Below, piece after piece: positions 18,485 to 26,784 of a stretch of DNA of 64,000 nt. Every line of letters starts with the position of its first letter. Within the stretch, counting starts at the first letter, position 1. This stretch comes from Vibrio chagasii (lineage in GTDB: Bacteria > Pseudomonadota > Gammaproteobacteria > Enterobacterales > Vibrionaceae). Made by a program: the position numbers and the translations under genes. The stretch is from the NCBI RefSeq assembly GCF_002954585.1, contig NZ_MSCI01000003.1, forward strand, positions 1 through 64,000, written 5' to 3'. The notes beneath the pieces are model-generated. The model had not been told where the DNA came from. It made no database searches and was given only the letters and a program-made list of their open reading frames with translations.

Positions 18485-19257
18485 TACTCAATGACCATCT
18501 TACCCGCCTCTTCTGGGGAGGTATCGAGTGGCACGCTCAACTGTCGATGCAATTGGCCAATGCCTAGCAAGCTTGCCAACATACCTTTTGCACCATCGCG
18601 ATTACGGTCTATTTCAAACCATAGCTTAAGCTCTTTCTCATCTCGATGAGCTACCACTTCCAGCTCGCGCCATCGGCCATGATAAGGCCCAGTAGTTGGA
18701 ACAAACTCAAACTCTTGAACAAATGGTAGTTCAAAGCCATCAACCGCTTCACACTCAACCTGACGAATACGCAGCCCTTGAGCTTCCAGTCCGTTAAAAA
18801 TGCCATCAAGGAGTGCATCAGGGCGAACCGTTAGGATATCTTTATCCGAGGGATCAATCGCCATCGCTATGTCTAACCCGGTTTCCAGCCACACCTTGGA
18901 ATCGCCAATCGTCACCGGTGTGTTCAACGGAACATCAAACTCACACTCAAAGTCGCGAGTTTCACCCGGCTGAATCACAAACGCGTATGGCAGGCTCCAT
19001 TTTGCTAGTGAGTATGTCTGCTGCATGCGGCGTGTTTGGCCGCCCTCTTGCCTTTGCGAGTTCATGGTGACTTCTTTGACGTAACGACAGCACAGATTAA
19101 GATCGATATTGTCGATCTCCTGCGGCTGGGCGCCACCATACACATGCACAATAATGCTAGCCTTCTGCCCTGGGTACAGCACTTCCTGTTGCAATACCGA
19201 ATCGACCTTAGCCGACCCAATACCAAAACTTGCTAACGTTTTCTTTAAGAACGACAT
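18466..19257 (-). CDS. Spo0M-like (SpoOM / arrestin-fold) protein
   Basis: The 263-residue cytoplasmic protein opens with MSFLKKTLASFGIGSAKVD and has the two-sandwich pattern of the sporulation-control Spo0M family, for example VLYPGQKASIIVHVYGGAQPQ and GETRDFECEFDVPLNTPV. Vibrios do not sporulate, so the role here is unknown; an arrestin-like scaffold or stress role is only inference. ATG 19257 is preferred over GTG 19263 because AAGGAGG lies five bases ahead of it. Stand-alone gene. Confidence 0.82.
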   Translation of the reverse strand: MSFLKKTLASFGIGSAKVDSVLQQEVLYPGQKASIIVHVYGGAQPQEIDNIDLNLCCRYVKEVTMNSQRQEGGQTRRMQQTYSLAKWSLPYAFVIQPGETRDFECEFDVPLNTPVTIGDSKVWLETGLDIAMAIDPSDKDILTVRPDALLDGIFNGLEAQGLRIRQVECEAVDGFELPFVQEFEFVPTTGPYHGRWRELEVVAHRDEKELKLWFEIDRNRDGAKGMLASLLGIGQLHRQLSVPLDTSPEEAGKMVIEYLESAS

Positions 19258-19382
19258 ATGCACCTCCTTTAAAGCATCATCTTAAGCCTGAAAGAGGTTC
19301 AAACTCAAATATACTGCTCACACAATTTTAGCTCTAATATCGTCTATTTATAACTCAAGCGTCGATCGATAACTGAGATAGT

Positions 19383-19419
19383 GATAATCTAATACTCGAT
19401 ATGCATGCATATCATTATC
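19383..19419 (+). promoter_or_regulatory. Fur-like palindrome ahead of a small-ORF pair
   Basis: A perfect 16-base palindrome, GATATGCATGCATATC (19398-19413), is flanked by GATAAT (19383-19388) and ATTATC (19414-19419). Read on the minus strand from 19419, the first ten bases match the Fur consensus and 13 of 19 match overall. It overlaps the first candidate ATG (19401), which leaves open whether that ORF is translated. Confidence 0.4.
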
Positions 19420-19532
19420 CTGATTTACTATTCGGATTGGCGGAAGCCAGACGAGTGACTCTTCAAGCAATTGAGGCGGATCTCATAGTGAATCAGGCCA
19501 TTAGATTGGCAATGGATATGCCTGACCGTTAG
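19401..19532 (+). CDS. Candidate small protein, 43 residues, no known family
   Basis: The frame MHAYHYPDLLFGLAEARR onward looks like a compact amphipathic helical protein, ending LAMDMPDR. I do not recognise it. It is followed after 8 bases by a second small ORF and then a terminator, which suggests a real transcript. Against it: no Shine-Dalgarno is visible and the ATG lies inside a palindrome. Confidence 0.4.
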   Translation: MHAYHYPDLLFGLAEARRVTLQAIEADLIVNQAIRLAMDMPDR

Positions 19533-19540
19533 GTAAATTA

Positions 19541-19708
19541 ATGCGCCCAACAGCTGTCAGGTTCTCGCACACCAACCGTAGTGCGATGCGTCGTCGTAGT
19601 GGCTTTGTTGCTGCTCCAACGGCAAAAAAATTGGCTCCTACAATGACTTTAGTTGAGAAGACTGCTTTATTAGCACCGACTACAACAAAAGTAATTAAAG
19701 CCGCTTAA
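19541..19708 (+). CDS. Candidate small basic protein, 55 residues, no known family
   Basis: The frame starts MRPTAVRFSHTNRSAMRRR and is rich in Arg at the N terminus and in Thr, Ala and Lys further on, ending TTTKVIKAA. I do not recognise it and see no membrane segment. Its stop falls immediately before a strong terminator, which marks it as the last gene of a short transcript. A basic, possibly RNA-binding or secreted peptide is only a guess. Confidence 0.45.
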   Translation: MRPTAVRFSHTNRSAMRRRSGFVAAPTAKKLAPTMTLVEKTALLAPTTTKVIKAA

Positions 19709-19740
19709 CAAAAAGCGCAGTTTTTACTGCGCTTTTTTCT
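19708..19740 (+). terminator. Strong terminator after the small-ORF pair
   Basis: AAAAAGCGCAG / CTGCGCTTTTTT forms a GC-rich stem with a T run, directly after the second small ORF. It shows that the preceding stretch is transcribed on the plus strand. Confidence 0.88.
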
Positions 19741-19838
19741 TGCCCGGCATACTCTGGAAATGCGTTTACACGTTGGTATTCCTTAACCGATTTGATACCT
19801 TAACCACAAATCATTATAAAATTTGTGGAGAATAAAGT

Positions 19839-20102
19839 ATGAAGTGTCACCGCATAGAAGAACTGCTTGAGCTGATGGAACCTGAGTGGCAAAAAGATCA
19901 AGAGCTTAACTTATTAGAGTTCATCATTAAGCTGTCAAAAGAAGCAGGCTACGATGGCAAGCTTGAAGACCTGACTGATGATATACTTATCTACCATCTG
20001 AAAATGCGCAACAGCGAAAAAGATGAAATGATTCCTGGCCTGAAAAAAGACCAAGAAGACGATTTCAAAACCGCAATCCTAAAAGCACGTGGCCTGCTCT
20101 AA
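19839..20102 (+). CDS. yihD: YihD family protein (DUF1040)
   Basis: The 87-residue acidic protein aligns by eye with E. coli YihD along its length, including LTDDILIYHLKMR, PGLKKD and DFKTA. Its function is unknown. In E. coli it lies next to srkA-dsbA; here ccoG is inserted between them. The ATG follows GGAGAATAA. It is bounded on both sides by terminators, so it is monocistronic. Confidence 0.93.
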   Translation: MKCHRIEELLELMEPEWQKDQELNLLEFIIKLSKEAGYDGKLEDLTDDILIYHLKMRNSEKDEMIPGLKKDQEDDFKTAILKARGLL

Positions 20103-20152
20103 TCATCTCTATGTGTTAAAACGCCATTGCGTTATAGATAGATAGCTCAATT

Positions 20153-20182
20153 TAAAAAAGCGACCACTCGGTCGCTTTTTTG
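20153..20182 (+). terminator. Terminator after yihD
   Basis: AAAAAAGCGACCA / TCGGTCGCTTTTTT forms a short GC stem with flanking A and T runs. From here to the ccoG start I see only regulatory sequence, no gene. Confidence 0.87.
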
Positions 20183-20234
20183 TTTCTGTTCGCTATTTTT
20201 TCGTCACAACTGTTATGACTTTTGTTGTTAAAGG

Positions 20235-20276
20235 TTGATTGCGTTAAAGAAATGAGAACAAGATTGTCGTTATAAT
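20235..20276 (+). promoter_or_regulatory. Candidate FNR-dependent promoter of ccoG
   Basis: TTGAT-TGCG-TTAAA (20235-20248) matches the FNR consensus at eight of ten informative positions. Its centre lies about 41.5 bases before the start expected from TATAAT at 20271-20276, the class II activation distance. There is no recognisable -35, as expected if an activator replaces it. Confidence 0.45.
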
Positions 20277-20424
20277 CGCCACCCATAAGGGTCTTCTAAA
20301 ATAATAAGAGTGAGTGCTCTTTCAGCCTTGCACCAAGCTTAAGCTTAGATCCTCTAACATCATATTTTTAAAGCAATGTCGTCAATACTCTCGAAGAAGA
20401 GTATAGCCACCAAAAGGATAGTCC

Positions 20425-21843
20425 ATGAGTCAGGATAAAATCGATATCAAAGATGTGACTCCTAAAACCTTTAACCCTAAGACACATAAAGGTAATGGAG
20501 ATCGATTTAACCCAAGTAACCGAATCTATGTTCGAGAAAGCAAAGGTAAATTCCAACAATTACGCCGCTACGGTGGTTGGTTCTTACTTTTACTTTTTGC
20601 GCTGATCCCATGGATTCCATTTGGTGAGCGACAAGCAATCTTGCTCGATATCGGTAGCCAGCAGTTCAACTTCTTCGGCACCACGTTATATCCGCAAGAT
20701 CTCACCCTACTTGCGATCTTATTTATGATTGCCGCCTTTGGCCTGTTCTTTATCACCACCTTTTTAGGCCGTGTGTGGTGTGGTTACCTGTGCCCGCAAA
20801 CCGTGTGGACCTTCATGTACATCTGGTTCGAAGAGAAACTGGAAGGTGCTGCCAATAAGCGAAGAAAGCAAGATTCTGGCAAGTTGACCACCAATCTGAT
20901 GATCAGAAAAACCATCAAGCACATTGCATGGTGGGCAATTGCTATCGCGACCGGTTTAACCTTTGTTGGTTACTTCATCCCAATCAAAGAGCTAGTGGTT
21001 GGTTTCTTTACCTTTAACTCTTCGTTCTGGCCTGTGTTCTGGGTACTGTTCTTCGCAGGCTGTACTTATGCCAACGCTGGTTGGATGCGTTCAATTGTGT
21101 GTCTGCACATGTGTCCTTATGCTCGCTTCCAATCTGCGATGTTTGATAAAGACACTTTCATCGTAGGCTACGATAACAAGCGTGGTGAGAGCCGTGGCCC
21201 TCGTTCTCGCAAGGCGGATCCAAAAGCGCTTGGTCTTGGCGACTGTATTGACTGTAACTTGTGTGTGCAAGTGTGTCCGACGGGCATTGATATCCGTGAC
21301 GGCCTGCAATACGAATGTATTAACTGTGGTGCGTGTATTGATGCTTGTGACAAGACCATGGAGCGTATGGGCTATGACAAAGGACTGATTAACTACACTA
21401 CGGAGCATAGGCTTGAAGGACGATCGACTAAAGTAATGCGTCCTAAGCTATTGGGCTATGGTGCAATACTTGTTCTTATGCTTGGCTTGTTCTTTGTACA
21501 AATCGCTAGCGTCGACCCAGCAGGATTAAGCGTTCTGCGTGATAGAAACCAACTGTTCAGAGTCAACACTCAAGGGCTAGTTGAAAACACCTATACCCTC
21601 AAAGTGATCAATAAGACTCAACAAGAACAAGAGTACAAGCTCGAAGTCAACGGATTACCAGGTGCAATTTGGTACGGCAAGCAGACCGTGACGGTTGCTC
21701 CGGGCGAGGTTTTGAACCTACCTATCAGTTTAGGTGCCGATCCTGAGAAACTGAGCTCACCTGTTTCGACTATTCAGTTTATACTCTCGGATAATGAAGA
21801 GTTTACGATGGAAGTAGAAAGCCGCTTTATCAAGAAGCTCTGA
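20425..21843 (+). CDS. ccoG: Cytochrome c oxidase accessory protein CcoG (RdxA/FixG)
   Basis: This membrane iron-sulphur protein is needed for cbb3-type oxidase maturation, probably in copper delivery. The 472 residues contain several membrane helices (first near 50, then about 90, 165, 195 and 340), the motif GRVWCGYLCPQTVWT, two 4Fe-4S clusters (CIDCNLCVQVCPTG and CINCGACIDACD) and a C-terminal Ig-like FixG domain. The ccoNOQP operon is outside this window. A terminator follows. Confidence 0.95.
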   Translation: MSQDKIDIKDVTPKTFNPKTHKGNGDRFNPSNRIYVRESKGKFQQLRRYGGWFLLLLFALIPWIPFGERQAILLDIGSQQFNFFGTTLYPQDLTLLAILFMIAAFGLFFITTFLGRVWCGYLCPQTVWTFMYIWFEEKLEGAANKRRKQDSGKLTTNLMIRKTIKHIAWWAIAIATGLTFVGYFIPIKELVVGFFTFNSSFWPVFWVLFFAGCTYANAGWMRSIVCLHMCPYARFQSAMFDKDTFIVGYDNKRGESRGPRSRKADPKALGLGDCIDCNLCVQVCPTGIDIRDGLQYECINCGACIDACDKTMERMGYDKGLINYTTEHRLEGRSTKVMRPKLLGYGAILVLMLGLFFVQIASVDPAGLSVLRDRNQLFRVNTQGLVENTYTLKVINKTQQEQEYKLEVNGLPGAIWYGKQTVTVAPGEVLNLPISLGADPEKLSSPVSTIQFILSDNEEFTMEVESRFIKKL

Positions 21844-21881
21844 TACTAATCACACACGATTGGTATAACACCTAATAAATG

Positions 21882-21912
21882 GAAAAAGGCTCAGTAATGA
21901 GCCTTTTTTATT
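21882..21912 (+). terminator. Terminator after ccoG
   Basis: AAAAAGGCTCA / TGAGCCTTTTTTA is a typical intrinsic terminator. It overlaps the first part of the open frame ahead of srkA, which rules out start codons before 21915. Confidence 0.87.
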
Positions 21913-21914
21913 AT

Positions 21915-22901
21915 ATGACGATGCAAGCCTTTAACTTTGATAACCTGACCCCCGACTTCATGTGGTACGCACTGGAGAGTATTGGGGTACGAGCTGAGTC
22001 CGGGCTCCTTGCTCTGAACAGCTACGAAAACCGGGTCTATCAATTCACCGATGAAGACCGTAAACGCTACGTCGTTAAGTTTTATCGCCCTCAGCGCTGG
22101 AACAAAGCACAGATCCAAGAAGAGCATGACTTTGCATTAGAGCTCATCGACCAAGAAATTCCCATCGCGCCTCCAATGCGTATCAATGGTGCTACCTTGC
22201 ATGAGTATCAAGGCTACCTGTTCACGCTATTTGAGAGCGTCGGTGGCAGACAGTATGAAGTGGATAATCTGGATCAATTAGAAGGCGTTGGCCGTTTCCT
22301 TGGCAGAATTCATAAGGCGAGTGCAGCGAAAACCTTTCAGCATCGTCCGACGATCAGCCTAAATGAATATCTGCATCAACCACGTAAGATATTAGAAAAC
22401 TCTCAGTTTATCCCGATGCATCTAGAGAACGCCTTCTTTAACGACATCGACTTGCTGATCAAAGAGTTAGAGAGTCAATGGCCGAACAACGTTGAGAACA
22501 TCCGCCTGCATGGTGATTGCCACCCAGGTAATATCTTATGGCGCGATGGACCAATGTTCGTCGATCTCGATGATGCACGTAACGGCCCAGCCGTCCAAGA
22601 CCTATGGATGCTGCTGAATGGTGAACGCCAAGATAAGCTGATGCAACTGGATATTCTGCTAGAGAATTACCAAGAGTTTTGCGATTTTAATAGCTCACAA
22701 CTGAAACTAATTGAGCCCCTGCGCGGTCTACGTATGGTGCATTACATGGCATGGTTAGCTAAGCGATGGGACGACCCAGCGTTTCCGTTGGCCTTCCCAT
22801 GGTTCAATGACCCTAAATATTGGGAGCAACAAGTACTTGCTTGTAAAGAACAAATTGCTACCCTGCAAGAGCCACCACTTTCGTTAATGCCTCAGTGGTA
22901 A
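21915..22901 (+). CDS. srkA: Stress response kinase A (YihE/RdoA)
   Basis: This APH/choline-kinase-like Ser/Thr protein kinase protects cells under envelope stress in E. coli. The 328-residue protein has the motifs LNSYENRVYQF, VVKFYRPQRW (ATP lysine), LHGDCHPGNILW (catalytic loop) and FVDLDDARNGP (metal-binding Asp). The start MTMQAFNFDNL at 21915 gives the same length as E. coli SrkA; ATG 21921 is also possible. It precedes dsbA by 55 bases, the same pair as in E. coli. Confidence 0.95.
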   Translation: MTMQAFNFDNLTPDFMWYALESIGVRAESGLLALNSYENRVYQFTDEDRKRYVVKFYRPQRWNKAQIQEEHDFALELIDQEIPIAPPMRINGATLHEYQGYLFTLFESVGGRQYEVDNLDQLEGVGRFLGRIHKASAAKTFQHRPTISLNEYLHQPRKILENSQFIPMHLENAFFNDIDLLIKELESQWPNNVENIRLHGDCHPGNILWRDGPMFVDLDDARNGPAVQDLWMLLNGERQDKLMQLDILLENYQEFCDFNSSQLKLIEPLRGLRMVHYMAWLAKRWDDPAFPLAFPWFNDPKYWEQQVLACKEQIATLQEPPLSLMPQW

Positions 22902-22956
22902 CCGCAATCGCAACATATAACTAGATAAAAATTCAAACATAATGGAGATTGAATAA

Positions 22957-23556
22957 ATGAAAAAGCTATTCGCATTTTTCTCATTGATCATGTTGAGCCT
23001 GTCAGCTCACGCTGCGAAATTTAACGAAGGTGAGCACTATAAAGTTCTTGATCTAAAAGCATCAAAGAAACCTATGGTAACTGAATTCTTCTCGTTCTAC
23101 TGCCCACACTGTAATAGCTTTGAACCTATCATCCAGCAGCTAAAACAGCAGTTACCGAAAGACGCTACGCTGCAGAAAAACCATGTTTCATTCATGGGTG
23201 GCAAGATGGGCCTGCCAATGAGCAAAGCTTACGCGACTATGATTGCACTAAAAGTCGAAGACAAAATGGTACCAGTGATGTTTAACCGCATTCACAATAT
23301 GCGCAAGCCACCACGCGATGAAGCAGAACTGCGTCAAATCTTTATAGATGAAGGGATTGATGCGAAGAAGTTTGATGCGGCTTACAACGGCTTTGCAGTA
23401 GATTCCATGGTTCGTCGCTTTGATAAAGCATTCAAAGATAGCGGCCTTTCTGGTGTTCCTGCCGTTATAGTAAATAATCGTTACCTAGTAGAAGCACAAG
23501 GCATCAACGGCCTAGATGAATACTTCGAATTGGTTAACTTCTTACTGAAAAAGTAA
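22957..23556 (+). CDS. dsbA: Thiol:disulfide interchange protein DsbA
   Basis: The periplasmic oxidase puts disulphides into exported proteins and is reoxidised by DsbB. The 199 residues have a signal peptide (MKKLFAFFSLIMLSLSAHA), the active site CPHC (49-52) in a thioredoxin fold, a helical insertion and the cis-proline segment SGVPAVIV. The start follows AATGGAGA. It probably shares a transcript with srkA. Confidence 0.97.
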   Translation: MKKLFAFFSLIMLSLSAHAAKFNEGEHYKVLDLKASKKPMVTEFFSFYCPHCNSFEPIIQQLKQQLPKDATLQKNHVSFMGGKMGLPMSKAYATMIALKVEDKMVPVMFNRIHNMRKPPRDEAELRQIFIDEGIDAKKFDAAYNGFAVDSMVRRFDKAFKDSGLSGVPAVIVNNRYLVEAQGINGLDEYFELVNFLLKK

Positions 23557-23574
23557 AAAATCAAAATCCAAATT

Positions 23575-23599
23575 AAGGAAGCTTTGGCTTCCTTTTTTG
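23575..23599 (+). terminator. Terminator after dsbA
   Basis: AAGGAAGC-TTTG-GCTTCCTTTTTT forms a short stem with a T run 20 bases after dsbA. Confidence 0.85.
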
Positions 23600-23766
23600 C
23601 ACCAGGCACTTTTTAGTTATCTCTCACAAAAATATTGTTTGGGGACACGGTTCAGTCAAAACTTATAAGACACACGATAAAGTGAACTTTTAGGCGTTAT
23701 TGTTTTCTACAGCTTTTTATCAATATCGATTTATTGCTACCAATCACTGGGGCAAGGAGCCTCTGA

Positions 23767-24720
23767 ATGAAAATCAAATATACATTATTAGCGCTTAGTG
23801 TTGCCGCTGCGCCCGCATTTGCCAAGCTTGCTGATGAGCAAGGCTTCAGTGGTGAAATCTCTATCAACACAGGTGTCACATCTTCGACCTCAAACTTTAA
23901 TACCGACGCTGACAGTAAGATCTCCTCAACCAATCAAAAAGCTTCGTCTGATAGCTCATTTTTAGTTTCACCTCTCGGCCACATTGCTTATACCTTTGGT
24001 GAAACGCTAAACCATCAGGTTTATACTGGTACTGCACGTGATGACGTGGCAACGGGTACTGTAGTGCTTGAGTTAGGTTATAAATACCAGCTTAATTCTG
24101 GCATGGTGATTGACGCATCCATTCTGCCGACGATAATGTCTGGTGAAACTTGGGCTGATCCATACAACACGAGCTCATCTCGTAGTAAAACCGATGAAAC
24201 CGGTAATGCGTTCCGTCTAAAACTAGAAAGTATTGCTGGCTCTGCGTTCTCACTAGATATGGCTTACGCAATTAAAGATGTGAAAAACGATCTAGTTGAA
24301 GACGTACTAAAGCGCGATGCCGATACCTTCTACATAAAAGGTCAGTATCGCCAACCTATCAGCAGCACCATGATGTTAGTGCCGTCTTTAATTTATCAAT
24401 CCAGTGATGCAGAAGGCGATGCGGCATCGTTCGAACAGTTCGGTGGTGAGGTTAGCTTGTTTGGTGGTATGGGTCGTCACCAATACGCATTAACAGCGGG
24501 TTACAATCAGCGCTCTTACGATGCAAGCAGCATGACTTTCCAAAAGAAGCGCAGTGATGACAACATCAACCTATTCGCCGCATATGAATATGATCAATTC
24601 ATGGATTGGGAAAACTGGTCGTTCGTTTCTCTTGCAGGTTACGGCACGAGCGACTCGAATATTACCTTCTATGATGAGTCTCAATACATTGTTTCTGTTG
24701 GCTTGAACTACAAGTTCTAA
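23767..24720 (+). CDS. DUF2860 family outer-membrane beta-barrel protein
   Basis: The 317-residue protein has a Sec signal (MKIKYTLLALSVAAAPAFA), alternating beta-strands throughout and a C-terminal aromatic residue (GLNYKF), the usual mark of an outer-membrane barrel. I recognise the DUF2860 pattern known in vibrios; its substrate is unknown. A Ser/Thr-rich stretch (about 35-65) may be a surface loop. It stands alone, with a long upstream region after dsbA and a terminator downstream. Confidence 0.8.
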   Translation: MKIKYTLLALSVAAAPAFAKLADEQGFSGEISINTGVTSSTSNFNTDADSKISSTNQKASSDSSFLVSPLGHIAYTFGETLNHQVYTGTARDDVATGTVVLELGYKYQLNSGMVIDASILPTIMSGETWADPYNTSSSRSKTDETGNAFRLKLESIAGSAFSLDMAYAIKDVKNDLVEDVLKRDADTFYIKGQYRQPISSTMMLVPSLIYQSSDAEGDAASFEQFGGEVSLFGGMGRHQYALTAGYNQRSYDASSMTFQKKRSDDNINLFAAYEYDQFMDWENWSFVSLAGYGTSDSNITFYDESQYIVSVGLNYKF

Positions 24721-24749
24721 CCCCAGCCGATACGGATGCACTATCAAAC

Positions 24750-24780
24750 CAAAGCCTGTATCTATGCAGGCTTTTTTTCT
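24750..24780. terminator. Terminator between the DUF2860 gene and comM
   Basis: AAAGCCTG-TATCTATG-CAGGCTTTTTTT lies between convergent genes. The T run favours plus-strand termination. Confidence 0.8.
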
Positions 24781-24788
24781 GCTTTCCA

Positions 24789-26312
24789 CTACACAGCTTG
24801 TGCCGCAAGTTGCTTCAATAATCTATCCATCGCGCGATAACCGAGAGCTTCCGATAAGTGTTTCTTTTCTATCTGCTCGTTACCATCCAGATCAGCAATA
24901 GTTCGTGCGACCTTGATGATTCGGTGATAGGCGCGAATCGATAATCCTAAACGATGCAGTGCTGTTTCGAGAAACTCCGCATCTTCGCGTCTCAATGGGC
25001 AGTACTTTTCAATTTCTCGACTACCGAGCAGTGCATTCGATTTATGGTTCCTAGACAGCATGGTTTGACGAGCCTGCTTAACTCTTTGCTTTACTACTTG
25101 GGTGGTCTCGCCGCGATCACCACCTTCGGCGAGCATTCCTTTAGGTAAAAGTGGAATTTCGAGAGACATATCAAATCGGTCAAGCAACGGCCCTGATAGT
25201 CGGTTGAGGTAGCGCAATATGATCTGTGGGTTAGCGCGTGCTTGATTGCCCTCGTAGTAACCGGTTGGACTTGGATTTAATGCACCAATTAACTGGAAAC
25301 GTGCTGGAAAGCGAGTTTTACCCGCCACCCGCGAGATAATGATTTCACCCGACTCCAGTGGCTCACGCAATGAATCGAGCACCTTGCGCTCAAACTCGGG
25401 CATCTCATCAAGAAACAAAAGGCCATTGTGCGCCAAAGATATCTCTCCGGGTCGAGGTACAGAGCCACCACCAACCAGCGCAGCCATTGAGCTCGAATGA
25501 TGTGGTGCGCGAAACGGACGTTGCTTCCAGTTGTACTGATTAATCTCTTGCTGAGTTAACGAAGCCACCGATGCAGTTTCCATCGCCTCGTCATCACTCA
25601 TGTCAGGTAATAAATCACGTAGACGAGACGCCAACATAGTCTTGCCCGTTCCGGGAGGTCCGAGAAAAAGTAAGTTATGGTTACCCGCCGCTGCGATCTC
25701 TAATGCTCGCTTACCCTGCTGTTGGCCAATGATGTCCTGCAAGTCGCGAAGCTCAGACACATCGACTTGATGTTGCTCAGTACGATACAAACCCAGTTGA
25801 GCCTGACCACACATATCTGCGCAAACTTCCAATAGGCTTTGAGCCGACTTATGGGCCCCCTTACCCACTAGGGCCGCCTGATCACCATTGTGATGCGGCA
25901 CAACTAAGCAGCGCTCGACACTATCAGCAGCCAGTGTCGCTGGCAGCACCCCTTTCACTGAGCGCAGTTCTCCAGGCAATGCCAATTCACCAATAAACTC
26001 ATGTTGCGCGATCTTGGAGTTAGGTAGTTGCTCAGAGGCAACTAAGATTCCAAGCGCAATCGGTAAATCAAAACGCCCGCCCTCTTTTGGCAAATCCGCT
26101 GGAGCAAGGTTGACCGTGATTCTTTTCGATGGAAACTCAAAGCGAGAATTGATGATGGCACTTCTGACTCTGTCCTTAGACTCTTTGACTGTCGTTTCTG
26201 GCAAACCCACCAGCGTGAATCCCGGCATTCCATTGCTGATATGCACCTCAACCGTCACTTCTGGCGCTTCTACCCCCACACTAGCCCGGCTATGAATTAT
26301 CGCGAGTCCCAT
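24789..26312 (-). CDS. comM: ComM / YifB family AAA+ ATPase (Mg-chelatase-like)
   Basis: The Vibrio and Haemophilus orthologue is a branch-migration helicase used in natural transformation. The 507-residue form has an N-terminal Lon-protease-like S5 fold (VGLPETTVKESKDRVRSAI), the Walker A GPPGTGKTML (about 213), the Walker B LFLDEMPEF and a C-terminal Mg-chelatase helical domain ending LSEALGYRAMDRLL. ATG 26312 has AAGGAAAG ahead; the open frame beyond it is not conserved-looking. Divergent from the ilv operon. Confidence 0.95.
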   Translation of the reverse strand: MGLAIIHSRASVGVEAPEVTVEVHISNGMPGFTLVGLPETTVKESKDRVRSAIINSRFEFPSKRITVNLAPADLPKEGGRFDLPIALGILVASEQLPNSKIAQHEFIGELALPGELRSVKGVLPATLAADSVERCLVVPHHNGDQAALVGKGAHKSAQSLLEVCADMCGQAQLGLYRTEQHQVDVSELRDLQDIIGQQQGKRALEIAAAGNHNLLFLGPPGTGKTMLASRLRDLLPDMSDDEAMETASVASLTQQEINQYNWKQRPFRAPHHSSSMAALVGGGSVPRPGEISLAHNGLLFLDEMPEFERKVLDSLREPLESGEIIISRVAGKTRFPARFQLIGALNPSPTGYYEGNQARANPQIILRYLNRLSGPLLDRFDMSLEIPLLPKGMLAEGGDRGETTQVVKQRVKQARQTMLSRNHKSNALLGSREIEKYCPLRREDAEFLETALHRLGLSIRAYHRIIKVARTIADLDGNEQIEKKHLSEALGYRAMDRLLKQLAAQAV

Positions 26313-26435
26313 AACTTTCCTTTGTCTTTGATTTAAAAGTATTCGCTCTGGATATTCGTTGCGCACCAAAGCAATAAGATTGTTATATAGCTTGGTGGAA
26401 TGGTGTTTTAATGTGAAAAAAGAATGACATTTTCC

Positions 26436-26463
26436 TTGTCATGCGACAGATTTGTGTGATAAC
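26436..26463 (+). promoter_or_regulatory. Candidate promoter of the ilv operon
   Basis: TTGTCA (26436-26441), a 16-base spacer and GATAAC (26458-26463) sit about 55 bases before the leader peptide. The -10 is weak. Confidence 0.45.
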
Positions 26464-26515
26464 ACTAGAGATGTAGACATTTACTGAACAGAATAAACAA
26501 GAAAACTCGAATTAT

Positions 26516-26605
26516 ATGAACTTCAACACTCGCATTTACGCACTGATTAACCTGATTATCGTAGTCATTATTGAGACTGCGCGGGGGCGAGTGGGGAAAA
26601 AGTAA
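26516..26605 (+). CDS. ilvL: ilv operon leader peptide
   Basis: This 29-codon frame starts MNFNTRIYALINLIIVVIIE; ten of residues 7-19 are Ile, Leu or Val. Translation is the sensor: when charged branched-chain tRNAs are scarce the ribosome stalls here and the downstream attenuator is not formed. The peptide itself has no expected function. It is too short for usual gene finding. Confidence 0.88.
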   Translation: MNFNTRIYALINLIIVVIIETARGRVGKK

Positions 26606-26616
26606 CCACGAATTAG

Positions 26617-26652
26617 AAAAAACCCCCGCACTGACAAGTCCGGGGGTTTTTT
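26617..26652 (+). terminator. ilv attenuator
   Basis: AAAACCCCC / GGGGGTTTTTT forms the terminator hairpin just after ilvL. The leader stretch GCGGGGG (26581-26587) is complementary to CCCCCGC (26622-26628), giving the competing antiterminator. This is the classic layout of translation-coupled attenuation. Confidence 0.88.
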
Positions 26653-26784
26653 CTTATTTATAGATTCGATTTTTATATTTTTGAACATTTTCGGCTTTGC
26701 CGATTTACAGGAAGAATGGGAGCACAAGATGTGCAGAGACAAAGGAAAAAGTTACCAAAATAAAGGTAATACGGGAGAATTCCG

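Noticed and set aside
21879..21914. Upstream ATG for srkA at 21879
   Set aside because: This part is the ccoG terminator, and the E. coli orthologue length points to 21915.
23600..23766. Possible Spot 42 RNA after dsbA
   Set aside because: In E. coli the spf region is nearby, but the expected start sequence and terminator are not found here.
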